Below, one piece after another: positions 22,954 through 31,304 of a stretch of DNA of 64,000 bases. The notes under the pieces were generated by a model. It saw nothing but the letters and a program-made list of their open reading frames with translations. It had not been told where the DNA came from and did no database searches. Position 1 is the stretch's first letter; every line of letters begins with the position of its first letter. Origin of the DNA: Chloroflexota bacterium (GTDB lineage Bacteria > Chloroflexota > Anaerolineae > JAAYZQ01); NCBI GenBank assembly GCA_018606645.1, contig JAGVRI010000010.1, positions 62,001 through 126,000 of the forward strand, read 5' to 3'. A program made the position numbers and the translations under genes.

Positions 22954-23685
22954 ATGGCCAATCTATTGCGCGTCGAACGGGCGATCAAGGATTTTGGCGG
23001 ACTCCGGGCCGTGGCCGATGTGTCCCTGGAATTGAGGCCCAATGAAATTGTGGGCCTGATCGGACCCAACGGCGCCGGCAAGACGACCTTGATCAACTGC
23101 ATCTCCGGGGTGCTGAAACTGACCTCGGGCCGGGTCTGGTTGAACGATCACAATATTACCCGCTGGCGACCGCACACGATCTGCCGGGCCGGCATCGCCC
23201 GGACCTTTCAGATCCCCCGTTCTTTCCCGCGTCTGACCGTATGGGAAAACATCCTGGTCTCATCCCGATCCGGTGAAGACCATGCTCGAGCCCAGCTCGA
23301 GTTGGTCGGGCTGGCAGCCAAGGCTGACCTGCGAGCCAGCAGTTTGACCTTTCATGAACGCCGCAAGCTGGAAATCGCTCGGGCCTTGGCTGCCCAGCCC
23401 CTTTTTTTGTTGCTGGATGAGGTGATGGCCGGCCTCAACCCCACCGAAACAGTCGAGATGGTGAACCTGTTGTGTCAGATCCGCTCCAGTCTCCAGATCG
23501 GCATTCTATGGGTGGAGCATGTGATGGGTGCGGTGATGGAGTGCGCCGACCGGATCATTGTCCTTCACCAGGGCACCAAGCTGGTCGAGGGTCTTCCCGC
23601 TGAAATTGCCAACGATCCCCAGGTGATCGAGGTGTATCTGGGCGAACGGTACGAATTTCGGGAGGAAAGACGTGCTCAAGGTTGA
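22954..23685 (+). CDS. Branched-chain amino acid-type ABC importer ATPase, LivG-like
   Basis: ATPase subunit (243 aa) of a Liv/HAAT-type importer. Walker A is GLIGPNGAGKTTLINCIS; the signature region is SSLTFHERRKLEIARALAAQ, a divergent ABC signature (LTFHERR instead of LSGG.), then Walker B LFLLLDEVMAGLNPTE and the H-loop His in ILWVEHVMGAV. The ARTFQIPRSFPRLTVWENIL element is typical of LivG. It overlaps the LivF gene by 14 bases. The importer sits in the operon of an MttB-type methyltransferase, so a betaine or related amine is a plausible cargo instead of leucine. Confidence 0.94.
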   Translation: MANLLRVERAIKDFGGLRAVADVSLELRPNEIVGLIGPNGAGKTTLINCISGVLKLTSGRVWLNDHNITRWRPHTICRAGIARTFQIPRSFPRLTVWENILVSSRSGEDHARAQLELVGLAAKADLRASSLTFHERRKLEIARALAAQPLFLLLDEVMAGLNPTETVEMVNLLCQIRSSLQIGILWVEHVMGAVMECADRIIVLHQGTKLVEGLPAEIANDPQVIEVYLGERYEFREERRAQG

Positions 23686-24379
23686 GGGTCTCAGTGTGGC
23701 GTACGATGGTCTCAAAGCGCTGGAGGGCGTGACCTTCGAGGTGCGGGAAGGAGAATTCCTGGCCCTTATCGGCAGCAACGGCGCCGGCAAGTCCACGCTG
23801 CTCAATACGCTGAGCGGATTGCTCAAGCCATTGGCCGGGACGATCACCTTGGATGGGGAGCGGATCGACCACCTGCGTCCGGCCGACATCGTGGACCGGG
23901 GGCTGATCCTGATCCCAGAGGGCAAATGGGTCTTTCCCCAGATGAGCGTCAAAGAGAACCTGCTCATGGGGGCCTACCCCCGCCGCTGCCACAAGCGCCA
24001 GAAGGAGATGTTGGAGCAGGTCTACACCCACTTTCCCCGGCTGAAAGAGCGAGAACGGCAGATGGCCCACACCCTGAGTGGCGGCGAGCTACAGATGCTG
24101 GTGATCGGGCGAGGTCTGATGGCCCAACCCCGTCTGCTCCTCCTGGATGAGCCGTCGCTCGGATTGGCTCCGCGGCTGGTGTTGGAAACGTTCGAAGTCT
24201 TGCAGACTTTGCACCGGAGCCTGGGATTGAGCATCCTCCTCGCCGAACAGGATGTCTCCCATGCCCTGCGCATCTCCAGCCGCGCCATTGTCCTAGAAAA
24301 CGGGCGGCTGGTGATGACAGGCAACAGCGCCGACCTATTGACCGATCCGGAAGTCAAAGTCCGTTATCTGGGTATGTAA
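23672..24379 (+). CDS. Branched-chain amino acid-type ABC importer ATPase, LivF-like
   Basis: Second ATPase subunit (235 aa). Walker A is LIGSNGAGKSTLLNTLSG, the signature is HTLSGGELQMLVIGRGLMAQ, Walker B is LLLLDEPSLGLAPRLV and the H-loop region is ILLAEQDVSHALRISSRAIV, the normal LivF set. It starts GTG inside the end of livG, with GGAGG a few bases upstream, so the two ATPases are made in equal amounts. It should pair with LivG beneath the LivH/LivM channel encoded downstream. Confidence 0.95.
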   Translation: MLKVEGLSVAYDGLKALEGVTFEVREGEFLALIGSNGAGKSTLLNTLSGLLKPLAGTITLDGERIDHLRPADIVDRGLILIPEGKWVFPQMSVKENLLMGAYPRRCHKRQKEMLEQVYTHFPRLKERERQMAHTLSGGELQMLVIGRGLMAQPRLLLLDEPSLGLAPRLVLETFEVLQTLHRSLGLSILLAEQDVSHALRISSRAIVLENGRLVMTGNSADLLTDPEVKVRYLGM

Positions 24380-24472
24380 CACTCGAGGAAAGGGGGGATG
24401 GTCAGGCGAAAAACAGGGCCGTTGATCGTTCTTGAAGAAGGAACTTTGGACTGAAGAAGAGGAGGAATTCGA

Positions 24473-25759
24473 ATGAAACGGAGTAGACTGCTCACATTGA
24501 TGGTGTTGATCACGTTGGCAGCATCTCTCCTGGCTGGGTGCCAGCCGACCCCGGCGCCAGCCACCCAGCCTCCGGCTCCGACATCGCCACCCACCCAGCC
24601 CCCGGCCCCGACATCGCCGCCTACCCAGCCCCCGGCCCCGACCTCGCCGCCTGCCGCCGAAGGCACAATCAAGATTGGAGTGCCGACTCCATTGTCGCCG
24701 CCAGCCGATTTCAAGGCCGGTGAGATCAACGTCAACACGGTCAAGCTGGCGATCCAGGAACTGAATGAGAAAGGCGGTGTATTGGGTCGGCAACTGGAAG
24801 CAGTCGTCGTGGACGACCAGGGCGACACCTCCACCGGAGTGAGCGTGGTGACCAAGCTGATCACCGAAGACAAGGTGTCCGCCATCGTCGGGCCGTGGCA
24901 TGGCTCGGTGGCCCTGGCCCAGTCGAAAGTGGCCCATGAGCAAAAGGTTCCGATCATGCTCCACTATAGCTGGCCGGATGAAATCACCGCCATGCACTCC
25001 GACTATGTCTTCCGCGTCAGCCCCTACAACTCCCAGATCGCCCAGCTCTTGATGCCCTTTATCAAACAGCAGGGCTACAAGCATATTGCGGTCATGGCCG
25101 AGGATTCCGCCTATGGCACCGGGTTTGCCGATGGCATGACCAAAGTGGCCACGCCGGAGGGAATCCAGGTGACCACTCGCGTCTTCCCGGCCGAGTCGAT
25201 GGACCTCAGCCCGCAGCTCCTGGAGATCAAGTCACTGACGCCGCCGGTGGATATGATCTTGATCGCGGCCGTGTACCAGCCCATGTACCTGATCCCCAAG
25301 CAGGCACGTGAGGTAGGACTGACCTGCGACATCATGGCCGGTTGGGATTATCCCGGTTGGTCGCCGGAGTACTGGGAAACGACCGGCGAGGCAGGCGTCG
25401 GTGTCTTTTATCCGACCTTCTACTCCAAGGAACTGAACCTCACTCCGCTGGGGACCCACTTCAAAGAGGCATACAAGGCGGCCTACGGCCACGAGCCGCC
25501 TATCTATGCCTACTATCTGTATGATGAAGTGATGATGATCGCGGAAGCGATCAAGACGGCCAACTCGGCGGAGCCGGACAAGATCGCGGCTGCCCTGAAG
25601 ACCATGGAATTCGAGGGGACCACCGGCACGATCAAGTTCGAGTCCCGCGACACCCCCGGTGACCCGGTCTGGAACCAGTGGCTGGGACAGCAGATCTTTA
25701 TCATGCGCCCCACCGAGGTAGGTCAGATGCAAGAAGACGCCGAGGTGGTCTGGCCATAG
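24473..25759 (+). CDS. Liv-type ABC importer substrate-binding lipoprotein
   Basis: Binding protein of the Liv-type importer (428 aa). The signal peptide ends in the lipobox LLAGC, followed by an unusual linker of three tandem TQPPAPTSPP units. The periplasmic-binding fold (about 60-425) has GTIKIGVPTPLSPPADFKAG, GGVLGRQLEAVVVDDQGDTS, VSAIVGPWHGSVALAQSKVA and YLYDEVMMIAEAIKTANSAE, typical of Peripla_BP_6. The aromatic and acidic pocket residues cannot be assigned by eye, so the ligand (amino acid, betaine, amide) stays open. AGGAGGAATTCGA precedes the ATG. It is flanked by the ATPases and permeases of the same system. Confidence 0.93.
   Translation: MKRSRLLTLMVLITLAASLLAGCQPTPAPATQPPAPTSPPTQPPAPTSPPTQPPAPTSPPAAEGTIKIGVPTPLSPPADFKAGEINVNTVKLAIQELNEKGGVLGRQLEAVVVDDQGDTSTGVSVVTKLITEDKVSAIVGPWHGSVALAQSKVAHEQKVPIMLHYSWPDEITAMHSDYVFRVSPYNSQIAQLLMPFIKQQGYKHIAVMAEDSAYGTGFADGMTKVATPEGIQVTTRVFPAESMDLSPQLLEIKSLTPPVDMILIAAVYQPMYLIPKQAREVGLTCDIMAGWDYPGWSPEYWETTGEAGVGVFYPTFYSKELNLTPLGTHFKEAYKAAYGHEPPIYAYYLYDEVMMIAEAIKTANSAEPDKIAAALKTMEFEGTTGTIKFESRDTPGDPVWNQWLGQQIFIMRPTEVGQMQEDAEVVWP
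24564..24653 (+). repeat. Three tandem 30-bp units encoding the lipoprotein linker
   Basis: Three in-frame copies of a 30-base unit beginning ACCCAGCC(T/C)CCGGC encode TQPPAPTSPP. Base differences between copies are mostly silent. The tract joins the lipid anchor to the binding domain and would vary in length by slippage or recombination without breaking the frame. Confidence 0.85.
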
Positions 25760-25837
25760 TGTCTCACGGAACAGATGCAGTGCAGCGGGGTGAACGCGCC
25801 CCGCTGCACTGGCTCTGGGAACGAAAGGATCGATGAG

Positions 25838-26719
25838 GTGAGTGCAGCCGCGCTCTTTACCGAAGTGCTCGTCCGGGGGATCGCCATCGGCGTCGTCTAT
25901 GCGTTGATGGGTCTGGGGCTGACGCTCATCTTTGGCGTCATGCGCATCATCAATTTCGCCCAGGGGGAGTTCTACATGCTGGGCGCCTACGTCGTCTTTT
26001 TCATCATGACCACGCTGTCGGTGCCATTTTACGTGGCCCTGCCGGCCGGGATGTTGGTCATCTTTGTTCTGGGGGTGGTGGTGGAGCGGCTACTGCTCCA
26101 CCCCATCCACAGCCAGCGAGTGCAGAATGCGATGGAATACAGTCTGATCATCACCTTCGCCCTGAGCATCTTTTTCCAGAAAACCGCCATTCTGCTCTTT
26201 GGCCCGTTCTACAAAAAGATCCCCGACCTCCTGCCGGGCAACGTCCAGCTTGGCCCCGTCGCATTGCCGGGCACTCTGTTCCTGGCGACGATCCTCTCGG
26301 CGTTCTTGATCCTGGCCGTGACCCTGTTCATTGGCCGCACACGCACCGGCCGCGCCTGGCGAGCCATCGCCCAATCCCTGCCCGGAGCGAGCATCAGTGG
26401 GGTGCGAATTGACCAGCAGAGCAGTCTGGTCTTTGGCCTGTCCACGGCCCTGGCTGCAGCCGGGGGCGCGATCCTGGCTCCATTCACCCTGATCTTTCCA
26501 ACCGTGGGCAGCGCGCCATTGATCAAAGGGTACGAGATCATTGCCATCGGTGGACTGGGATCGATCCCCGGCAGCCTGGTGGGGGGTGTGATCCTGGGGG
26601 TGGCCGAAACCCTCGGCTCGGTGTACATCAATTCGGCCTACAAAGACCTGTATGGGTTCGGCCTGCTGATGCTCTTCTTGATCTTCCGGCCCCGTGGCCT
26701 GTTCGGCCAGGCCTCCTGA
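25838..26719 (+). CDS. Liv-type ABC importer permease, LivH-like
   Basis: Membrane subunit (293 aa, normal). The GTG at 25838 is chosen: AAGGA lies eight bases before it and the protein then starts (M)SAAALFTEVLVRGIAIGVVY; the track start adds 21 residues of untypical sequence. Markers are YALMGLGLTLIFGVMRIINF, AQGEFYMLGAYVVFF, and the coupling region GRAWRAIAQSLPGASISGV followed by GYEIIAIGGLGSIPGSLVGG. About eight hydrophobic segments are visible. It forms the translocation channel with LivM. Confidence 0.94.
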   Translation: MSAAALFTEVLVRGIAIGVVYALMGLGLTLIFGVMRIINFAQGEFYMLGAYVVFFIMTTLSVPFYVALPAGMLVIFVLGVVVERLLLHPIHSQRVQNAMEYSLIITFALSIFFQKTAILLFGPFYKKIPDLLPGNVQLGPVALPGTLFLATILSAFLILAVTLFIGRTRTGRAWRAIAQSLPGASISGVRIDQQSSLVFGLSTALAAAGGAILAPFTLIFPTVGSAPLIKGYEIIAIGGLGSIPGSLVGGVILGVAETLGSVYINSAYKDLYGFGLLMLFLIFRPRGLFGQAS

Positions 26720-26735
26720 GCGCAGGATGGGCACC

Positions 26736-27689
26736 ATGAAAAGGCAACCGTTCCTCAATCTGGCCGCGCTGGGCGTCATTCTGGCCCTGGTTCCGCTGGT
26801 CATCCGCTCCCCCCACTGGGTGCACGTCTTGAACATGACCTTCTACTACATCTTGCTGACGACCAGTTGGAACCTAATGATGGGCTTTACCGGATTGTTC
26901 TCCTTTGCCCACACCGCACTGGCTGCGGTGGGCGGCTACGCCTCAGGTCTGCTGGCGGTCAAAGCGGGTCTCCCGCCGGCAGTGGGCATCCCGCTGGGCG
27001 GTTTGGCGGCCGCGGTGGCCAGCTTCTTGCTCGGCGTGGTCAGCCTGCGCCTTCGGGGTTTCTACCTGTGCCTGGTGACCTGGGCCTTTGCCGAGATCGC
27101 CGTCGGCATCTTGCGGGTTGAATACAAGATCACCGGCGGCACGATGGGCCTGGTGGTGCCGGCCCTCTTTCCGGCGTCCGCCGGTCGGGTGCCGTTCTAC
27201 TATGTAGGTCTGGCCCTGGTCCTCGCCATCCTGCTGTTCATGATCTGGCTATCCCGTTCCAGAATCGGCATCTACCTGCGGTCCATTCGCGATGATGAAC
27301 TGGCCAGCGAAGCGCTGGGCGTGGACACGGTGGCGTGGAAGGTCTTTTGCTTTACCGTCTGTGGTCTGTGGGCCGGCCTGGCCGGGGCGTACTATGGCCA
27401 CTATATTGGGGTCGTGGACCCTGGGATGGGCTCGCTCGGCGAGATGGGATTGGTGATCCTGATGGTCATTATCGGCGGGATGGGGACCCTCGCCGGGCCG
27501 GTGATCGGCGCCATTCTGGTCATGATCCTGTCCGAGTTCTTGCGGGGCAGTCTGGCCGCGATGAGCATGTTCTTTTTTGCGATCGTGATGATCCTGGTCA
27601 TGCGCTTCTTCCCCGGGGGGTTGATGGCCGGTCTTTCTCGCCTGCGGCAGATCCGGTTGGGGTCCAGTCGCCCGGCCCAGGCCCGGTAG
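26736..27689 (+). CDS. Liv-type ABC importer permease, LivM-like
   Basis: Second channel subunit (317 aa). The ATG at 26736 follows AGGA by eight bases, just after the livH stop. Family markers are LLTTSWNLMMGFTGLFSFAH, TALAAVGGYASGLLAVK, SLRLRGFYLCLVTWAFAEIA, IYLRSIRDDELASEALGVDT (coupling helix) and MVIIGGMGTLAGPVIGAILV. The hydrophobic profile gives eight to nine segments. The D-2-hydroxyacid dehydrogenase gene follows after 17 bases. Confidence 0.94.
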   Translation: MKRQPFLNLAALGVILALVPLVIRSPHWVHVLNMTFYYILLTTSWNLMMGFTGLFSFAHTALAAVGGYASGLLAVKAGLPPAVGIPLGGLAAAVASFLLGVVSLRLRGFYLCLVTWAFAEIAVGILRVEYKITGGTMGLVVPALFPASAGRVPFYYVGLALVLAILLFMIWLSRSRIGIYLRSIRDDELASEALGVDTVAWKVFCFTVCGLWAGLAGAYYGHYIGVVDPGMGSLGEMGLVILMVIIGGMGTLAGPVIGAILVMILSEFLRGSLAAMSMFFFAIVMILVMRFFPGGLMAGLSRLRQIRLGSSRPAQAR

Positions 27690-27706
27690 CAAGAGGAGAA
27701 TCTACC

Positions 27707-28693
27707 ATGGCAGGATACACCATTGTCGGCACGAATGACAACTTTGACGATTCCCTTGAGCGGCAGATTCTGGAATCGGCCGGACATACTTTTCATTACC
27801 GGCCCTGCCTGACCACGGCTGAACTGGCCGAAGCCATTTACGATGCGGATGTGGTGCTCATGGATGTGGTGCCTCTGCCTGGCTCTGTCCTCAGAGAGCG
27901 CCCCCGACTGAAGTTGATCGTCCTCTATAGCACCGGCTTTGACCAGGTGGACCTGGCCACGGCCACCGAACTCGGCATCCTGGTCTGCAACGCCGGAGAG
28001 TATTGCACGCGCGAGGTGGCCGATCACACCTGGATGTTGCTGCTGGCCCTCTGGCGGAGGCTGGTCGCATTTCGCCTCCGGGTGCAACAGGGCGCGTGGC
28101 GGTACGATCTCGCCGGTCCGATCCGGTCTCTGGAAGGAGCAGTGCTGGGGATCATCGGCGCCGGGCGGATCGGGACCGAGGTGGCCCGTCGGGCGCCAGC
28201 GTTTGGGATGGAGGTGATCGGCTATGATCCCTTTGTGCCGCCGGAGCAGATGAGACAACGCGGCATCGAACCGGTCGCCCTGGCCGAGCTGCTCGCCCGA
28301 TCGGACGCGATTTCGCTCCACCTCCCCAGCCAGAAGGACAAAAAGCCGGTGCTCGATCGGCAGGCCCTGGCTCAACTCAAGCCCGGTGTGTTCCTCGTCA
28401 ATGTCTCGCGGGCCGATCTGATCGATCTGGCAGCCGTCCGAGAGGCGTTAGACACCGGGCAGGTGGCCGGATTGGCGCTTGACGTCTGGACGACGGAACC
28501 ACCCGAGGCGGTCGATCCTCTGTTTGACCATCCCCGGGTGTTGGTCACCCCCCATGTCGGATGGTATTCCACCGCCAGCGCCGAACGGGTTCGCCGCCGG
28601 GTGGCCGAACAAACGGTGCGGCTCCTGTCGGGCTTGCCGTCGCCGTATGCGGTGAACCAGCCTCCCTCGCCCCGGCTCCGGGTTCCCGGTTAA
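27707..28693 (+). CDS. D-2-hydroxyacid dehydrogenase family protein
   Basis: NAD(P)-dependent 2-hydroxyacid oxidoreductase (328 aa). The ATG at 27707 follows AGAGGAGAA. The Rossmann loop is VLGIIGAGRIGTEVARRAPA, with YDPF after the second strand suggesting NAD(H). The catalytic residues are Arg in FLVNVSRADLIDLAAV, Glu in LALDVWTTEPPEAVDP and His in RVLVTPHVGWYSTASAE. It resembles glyoxylate/hydroxypyruvate reductases and phosphoglycerate-dehydrogenase-like enzymes, but the substrate is not readable. It is last in the MttB-corrinoid-Liv operon, so it may process the carbon skeleton left after demethylation or a co-imported hydroxyacid. Confidence 0.9.
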   Translation: MAGYTIVGTNDNFDDSLERQILESAGHTFHYRPCLTTAELAEAIYDADVVLMDVVPLPGSVLRERPRLKLIVLYSTGFDQVDLATATELGILVCNAGEYCTREVADHTWMLLLALWRRLVAFRLRVQQGAWRYDLAGPIRSLEGAVLGIIGAGRIGTEVARRAPAFGMEVIGYDPFVPPEQMRQRGIEPVALAELLARSDAISLHLPSQKDKKPVLDRQALAQLKPGVFLVNVSRADLIDLAAVREALDTGQVAGLALDVWTTEPPEAVDPLFDHPRVLVTPHVGWYSTASAERVRRRVAEQTVRLLSGLPSPYAVNQPPSPRLRVPG

Positions 28694-28828
28694 GCTCGCC
28701 CTTCTGGCCCGGATCGATCAACCGGGTCCACCCGGACCCCGCCCGGCCATGAACGGTCTGGGGGGGCGGGTGATGGCACCTGATCCAGCGGGCTCCCTGT
28801 TTCGACGGCGTGCGTACGGTAGACTCTG

Positions 28829-28869
28829 CCCAGGTGACGGTCACCTTCGGAGGGTGACCGTCACCTGGG
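28829..28869. terminator. Nested palindrome between convergent operons (probable bidirectional terminator)
   Basis: CCCAGGTGACGGTCACC (28829-28845) pairs exactly over 17 bases with GGTGACCGTCACCTGGG (28853-28869), with a 7-base loop TTCGGAG. Each arm also contains GGTGAC-N-GTCACC, itself palindromic. It lies three bases beyond the end of the facing ATPase gene. U-runs are weak on both strands, so it may also be a protein site. Confidence 0.6.
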
Positions 28870-28872
28870 TTT

Positions 28873-29964
28873 CTATGCCCCCGGCTCGCGGAGGATGTGC
28901 AGCGCCCTGGGGTGGATCTCGGCATAGACGCGGTCCCCGATCTGGAACCGATGCTCGCCGACCTCCAGGGTGGGGAGCATGGAGATCAGGGACAGGCCGC
29001 AATCCAGTTGGACAAAGTACTGGCTGCTGGCCCCGTAATACTTGATCGCCGTGACCCGACCGGGGAAGGAATTGAAGAAAGAACTGTCCGGACTGACGGC
29101 CAGGCAAACCTTTTCCGGACGGCAGGAAACGATGATCTGCTCTCCGACCGGTGCGGTGCCACTGACCGCCAGACGGATCCCGCCGGTGGTCTCAAGGACC
29201 GTGTATTCCGGATCGCTCCCGATCACCCGACCCTGAAAAAAATTGGAAACGCCGACAAAGCCGGCGACAAACGGGGTCCTCGGATGTTCATACACTTCGT
29301 CCGGCGTGCCGACCTGCTGGATCTGGCCATTCGCCATCACCGCCACCCGATGGGACATGACCAGCGCCTCGTCCTGGTCATGGGTGACAAACAGGACCGT
29401 GATCTCCAGGCGGTTCAACAGTTGCTTCAGTTCGAGTTGCATCTCCTCCCGCAATTTGCGGTCGAGCGCGCCGAGCGGTTCATCCAGGAGCAAGACGGCC
29501 GGCTCGGTGATCAGCGCCCGGGCGAGGGCCACCCGCTGCTGTTCACCCCCCGACAGTTTCTTGGGGCTGCGATCCTGATAGCCATCCAGTCGGACCAGGC
29601 TCAGGTAGGTTTTGACTTTTTCGGCAATGACCGACGGCGGAACCTGGCGCATGCGCAGGCCAAAGGCCACGTTTTCGGCGACGGTCATGTGGGGGAACAG
29701 GGCATAATTCTGGAACACCATCGCCGCATTGCGATGCTGGGGACGTTCAAAGGTCACATCTCGCCCGTCAATCCGGATCCGGCCCCGCGACGGAAACTCA
29801 AAGCCGGCGATCATCCGCAGGGTGGTTGTCTTCCCACAACCGCTCGGCCCCAGGAGGGCCAGGAATTCGCCTTTCCTGATCTGGAGACTGCACCCCCGAA
29901 CCGCCACCAGGCCGTTATCAAAGACCTTCCATACGTCCTCAAGCTCCACCACGCATGGTTGCAT
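28873..29964 (-). CDS. Spermidine/putrescine-type ABC importer ATPase, PotA-like
   Basis: ATPase of a PotABCD-type importer (363 aa). The start is the ATG at 29964 giving MQPCVVELEDVWKVFDNGLV; the longer track frame crosses the preceding hairpin. Walker A is LLGPSGCGKTTTLRMIAGFE, the signature KLSGGEQQRVALARALITEP, Walker B VLLLDEPLGALDRKLREEMQ, and the H-loop LFVTHDQDEALVMSHRVAVM. The last 100 residues are the TOBE regulatory domain. It is the final gene of the pot-like operon. By family the cargo could be a polyamine, but also putrescine-like amines, iron or 2-aminoethylphosphonate. Confidence 0.93.
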   Translation of the reverse strand: MQPCVVELEDVWKVFDNGLVAVRGCSLQIRKGEFLALLGPSGCGKTTTLRMIAGFEFPSRGRIRIDGRDVTFERPQHRNAAMVFQNYALFPHMTVAENVAFGLRMRQVPPSVIAEKVKTYLSLVRLDGYQDRSPKKLSGGEQQRVALARALITEPAVLLLDEPLGALDRKLREEMQLELKQLLNRLEITVLFVTHDQDEALVMSHRVAVMANGQIQQVGTPDEVYEHPRTPFVAGFVGVSNFFQGRVIGSDPEYTVLETTGGIRLAVSGTAPVGEQIIVSCRPEKVCLAVSPDSSFFNSFPGRVTAIKYYGASSQYFVQLDCGLSLISMLPTLEVGEHRFQIGDRVYAEIHPRALHILREPGA

Positions 29965-29993
29965 CGCGACCCATCCCTGCCACTGATTATCAG

Positions 29994-30032
29994 AGGTGCA
30001 ACGCACATGGGCTGTGCCCGTGCGTTGCACCT
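29994..30032 (-). repeat. 13-bp inverted repeat between binding-protein and ATPase genes
   Basis: AGGTGCAACGCAC (29994-30006) pairs exactly with GTGCGTTGCACCT (30020-30032) around 13 bases that can extend the stem by a GGGC/GCCC helix. No U-run follows on the minus strand, so it is more likely an mRNA-stabilising or processing hairpin that sets the ratio of binding protein to ATPase than a full terminator. Confidence 0.7.
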
Positions 30033-30046
30033 CCCCCCAGGCTCCG

Positions 30047-31180
30047 TTATTGCCCGGCCTTGACCTCAGTCCACATCTGGCTGATCCGCTGTTGCTCTTC
30101 TTCGGTGAAGGGCCGGTAGAACTTGAGGTTGGCGACCGAGTCCTCGCCCTTGTCCACAAAGAGCATCTTGGCCAGCTCAGGGCTGATCTTTTGCGCGGCC
30201 ACCGCCGATGCGGGTGAGTAGCGGTTGATCTCGCACTCCTGGATCTGCATTTCGTCGTTGATCAACCAGTCAATGAATTTGTAGGCGCAGTTGGGATGAG
30301 GGGCATCTTTGACCAGAACCAGACCATCCACCCAGGTCTGCGCGCCTTCGGCAGGCAAGACATAGGTGATGCTGGGCACCTTTTCCGCCGCCTGCCGGGC
30401 CAGGCCGTCCCATCCGACTGCCAGCCAGCCCTCTTCATTCACCAGCAGTTGGACCAGATCGTCGCCATTGGCCCACAGCGTTTTGGCCTGCTTCATCATC
30501 TCCTGGAGGACGGGGCGGACCTTCTCGATGGCGGCCTCATCCCGCTGTTGGGGGTCAATCCCGGCATAGAGGGCGGCCGGCACCCAGGCCTCCGGCACCC
30601 CGTCGCCGTAAATGACCTTCCCCTTGAACTTGGGGTCCCACAGGGAGGACCAACTGGTCAGGTCCCCGGTCTTGTCGCGGTTGTAGATCAGGCCGGTGGT
30701 CCCCCAGGTATAGGGGATCAGGTACACCTTGCCTGGAGGATTGTACTTGCCCGGTTGGAATGCCTTGAACAGGTGGGTATAGTTTTCCAGCCGCGACACG
30801 TCAATTGGCTGGATCAGATCGGCCTGAATGGCCCGGTCGAAAAAGTTGTTGGTGGAGAAAAAGACGTCGAGTGTGCCCACCCCACCGGCTTTGACCTTGT
30901 TGATGGCCTCCATGGCGCTGGAAAAATAGCTGATGTTGACCTTGCAGTCCGGATATTTTGCCTCAAAGGGAGGGATGGCATAGTCAATATAGCCTCCCCA
31001 GGCCAGCACGTTCACCGACCCTTCCAGCTTGCCCTCCGCCGCCGGCGGTGAAGTGGGGGCCGGCGCTTCGGTCGGGGCGGTAGTTGGAGCCGGCGGCGCG
31101 GTCGGGGTTGGTTGACAGGCCGTGACCAGCCAGCCCAGCAGGACCACAATCACCAAGAGACTCACATGTTTTCGTATCAT
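30047..31180 (-). CDS. Spermidine/putrescine-type substrate-binding lipoprotein, PotD-like
   Basis: Binding protein (377 aa). The ATG at 31180 follows CAGGAGGAGGG. The signal peptide ends in the lipobox LVTAC, then a Pro/Thr/Ala linker typical of Chloroflexota lipoproteins. The mature domain has SVNVLAWGGYIDYAIPPFEA, the FFSTNNFFDRAIQADLIQPI region, YLIPYTWGTTGLIYNRDKTG and AYKFIDWLINDEMQIQECEI, the PotD/PotF pattern. Residues that hold polyamine nitrogens are not assignable by eye. It is transcribed after the PotB and PotC permeases. Confidence 0.92.
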   Translation of the reverse strand: MIRKHVSLLVIVVLLGWLVTACQPTPTAPPAPTTAPTEAPAPTSPPAAEGKLEGSVNVLAWGGYIDYAIPPFEAKYPDCKVNISYFSSAMEAINKVKAGGVGTLDVFFSTNNFFDRAIQADLIQPIDVSRLENYTHLFKAFQPGKYNPPGKVYLIPYTWGTTGLIYNRDKTGDLTSWSSLWDPKFKGKVIYGDGVPEAWVPAALYAGIDPQQRDEAAIEKVRPVLQEMMKQAKTLWANGDDLVQLLVNEEGWLAVGWDGLARQAAEKVPSITYVLPAEGAQTWVDGLVLVKDAPHPNCAYKFIDWLINDEMQIQECEINRYSPASAVAAQKISPELAKMLFVDKGEDSVANLKFYRPFTEEEQQRISQMWTEVKAGQ

Positions 31181-31304
31181 TGTACCCTCCTCCTGATCAA
31201 GTTCCCGCCATTGATTGAGATGGCCGAAATCCAAGCCCGCCGTTTTCTCGATCCTCTCCCTCCTTTCTACCCTCAACGGGTTCCCATGAACCGTATGGAG
31301 TGTC

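Noticed and set aside
24564-24653. CRISPR-like tandem array
   Set aside because: The three 30-base units are directly adjacent, in frame and encode a Pro-rich lipoprotein linker; there are no spacers.
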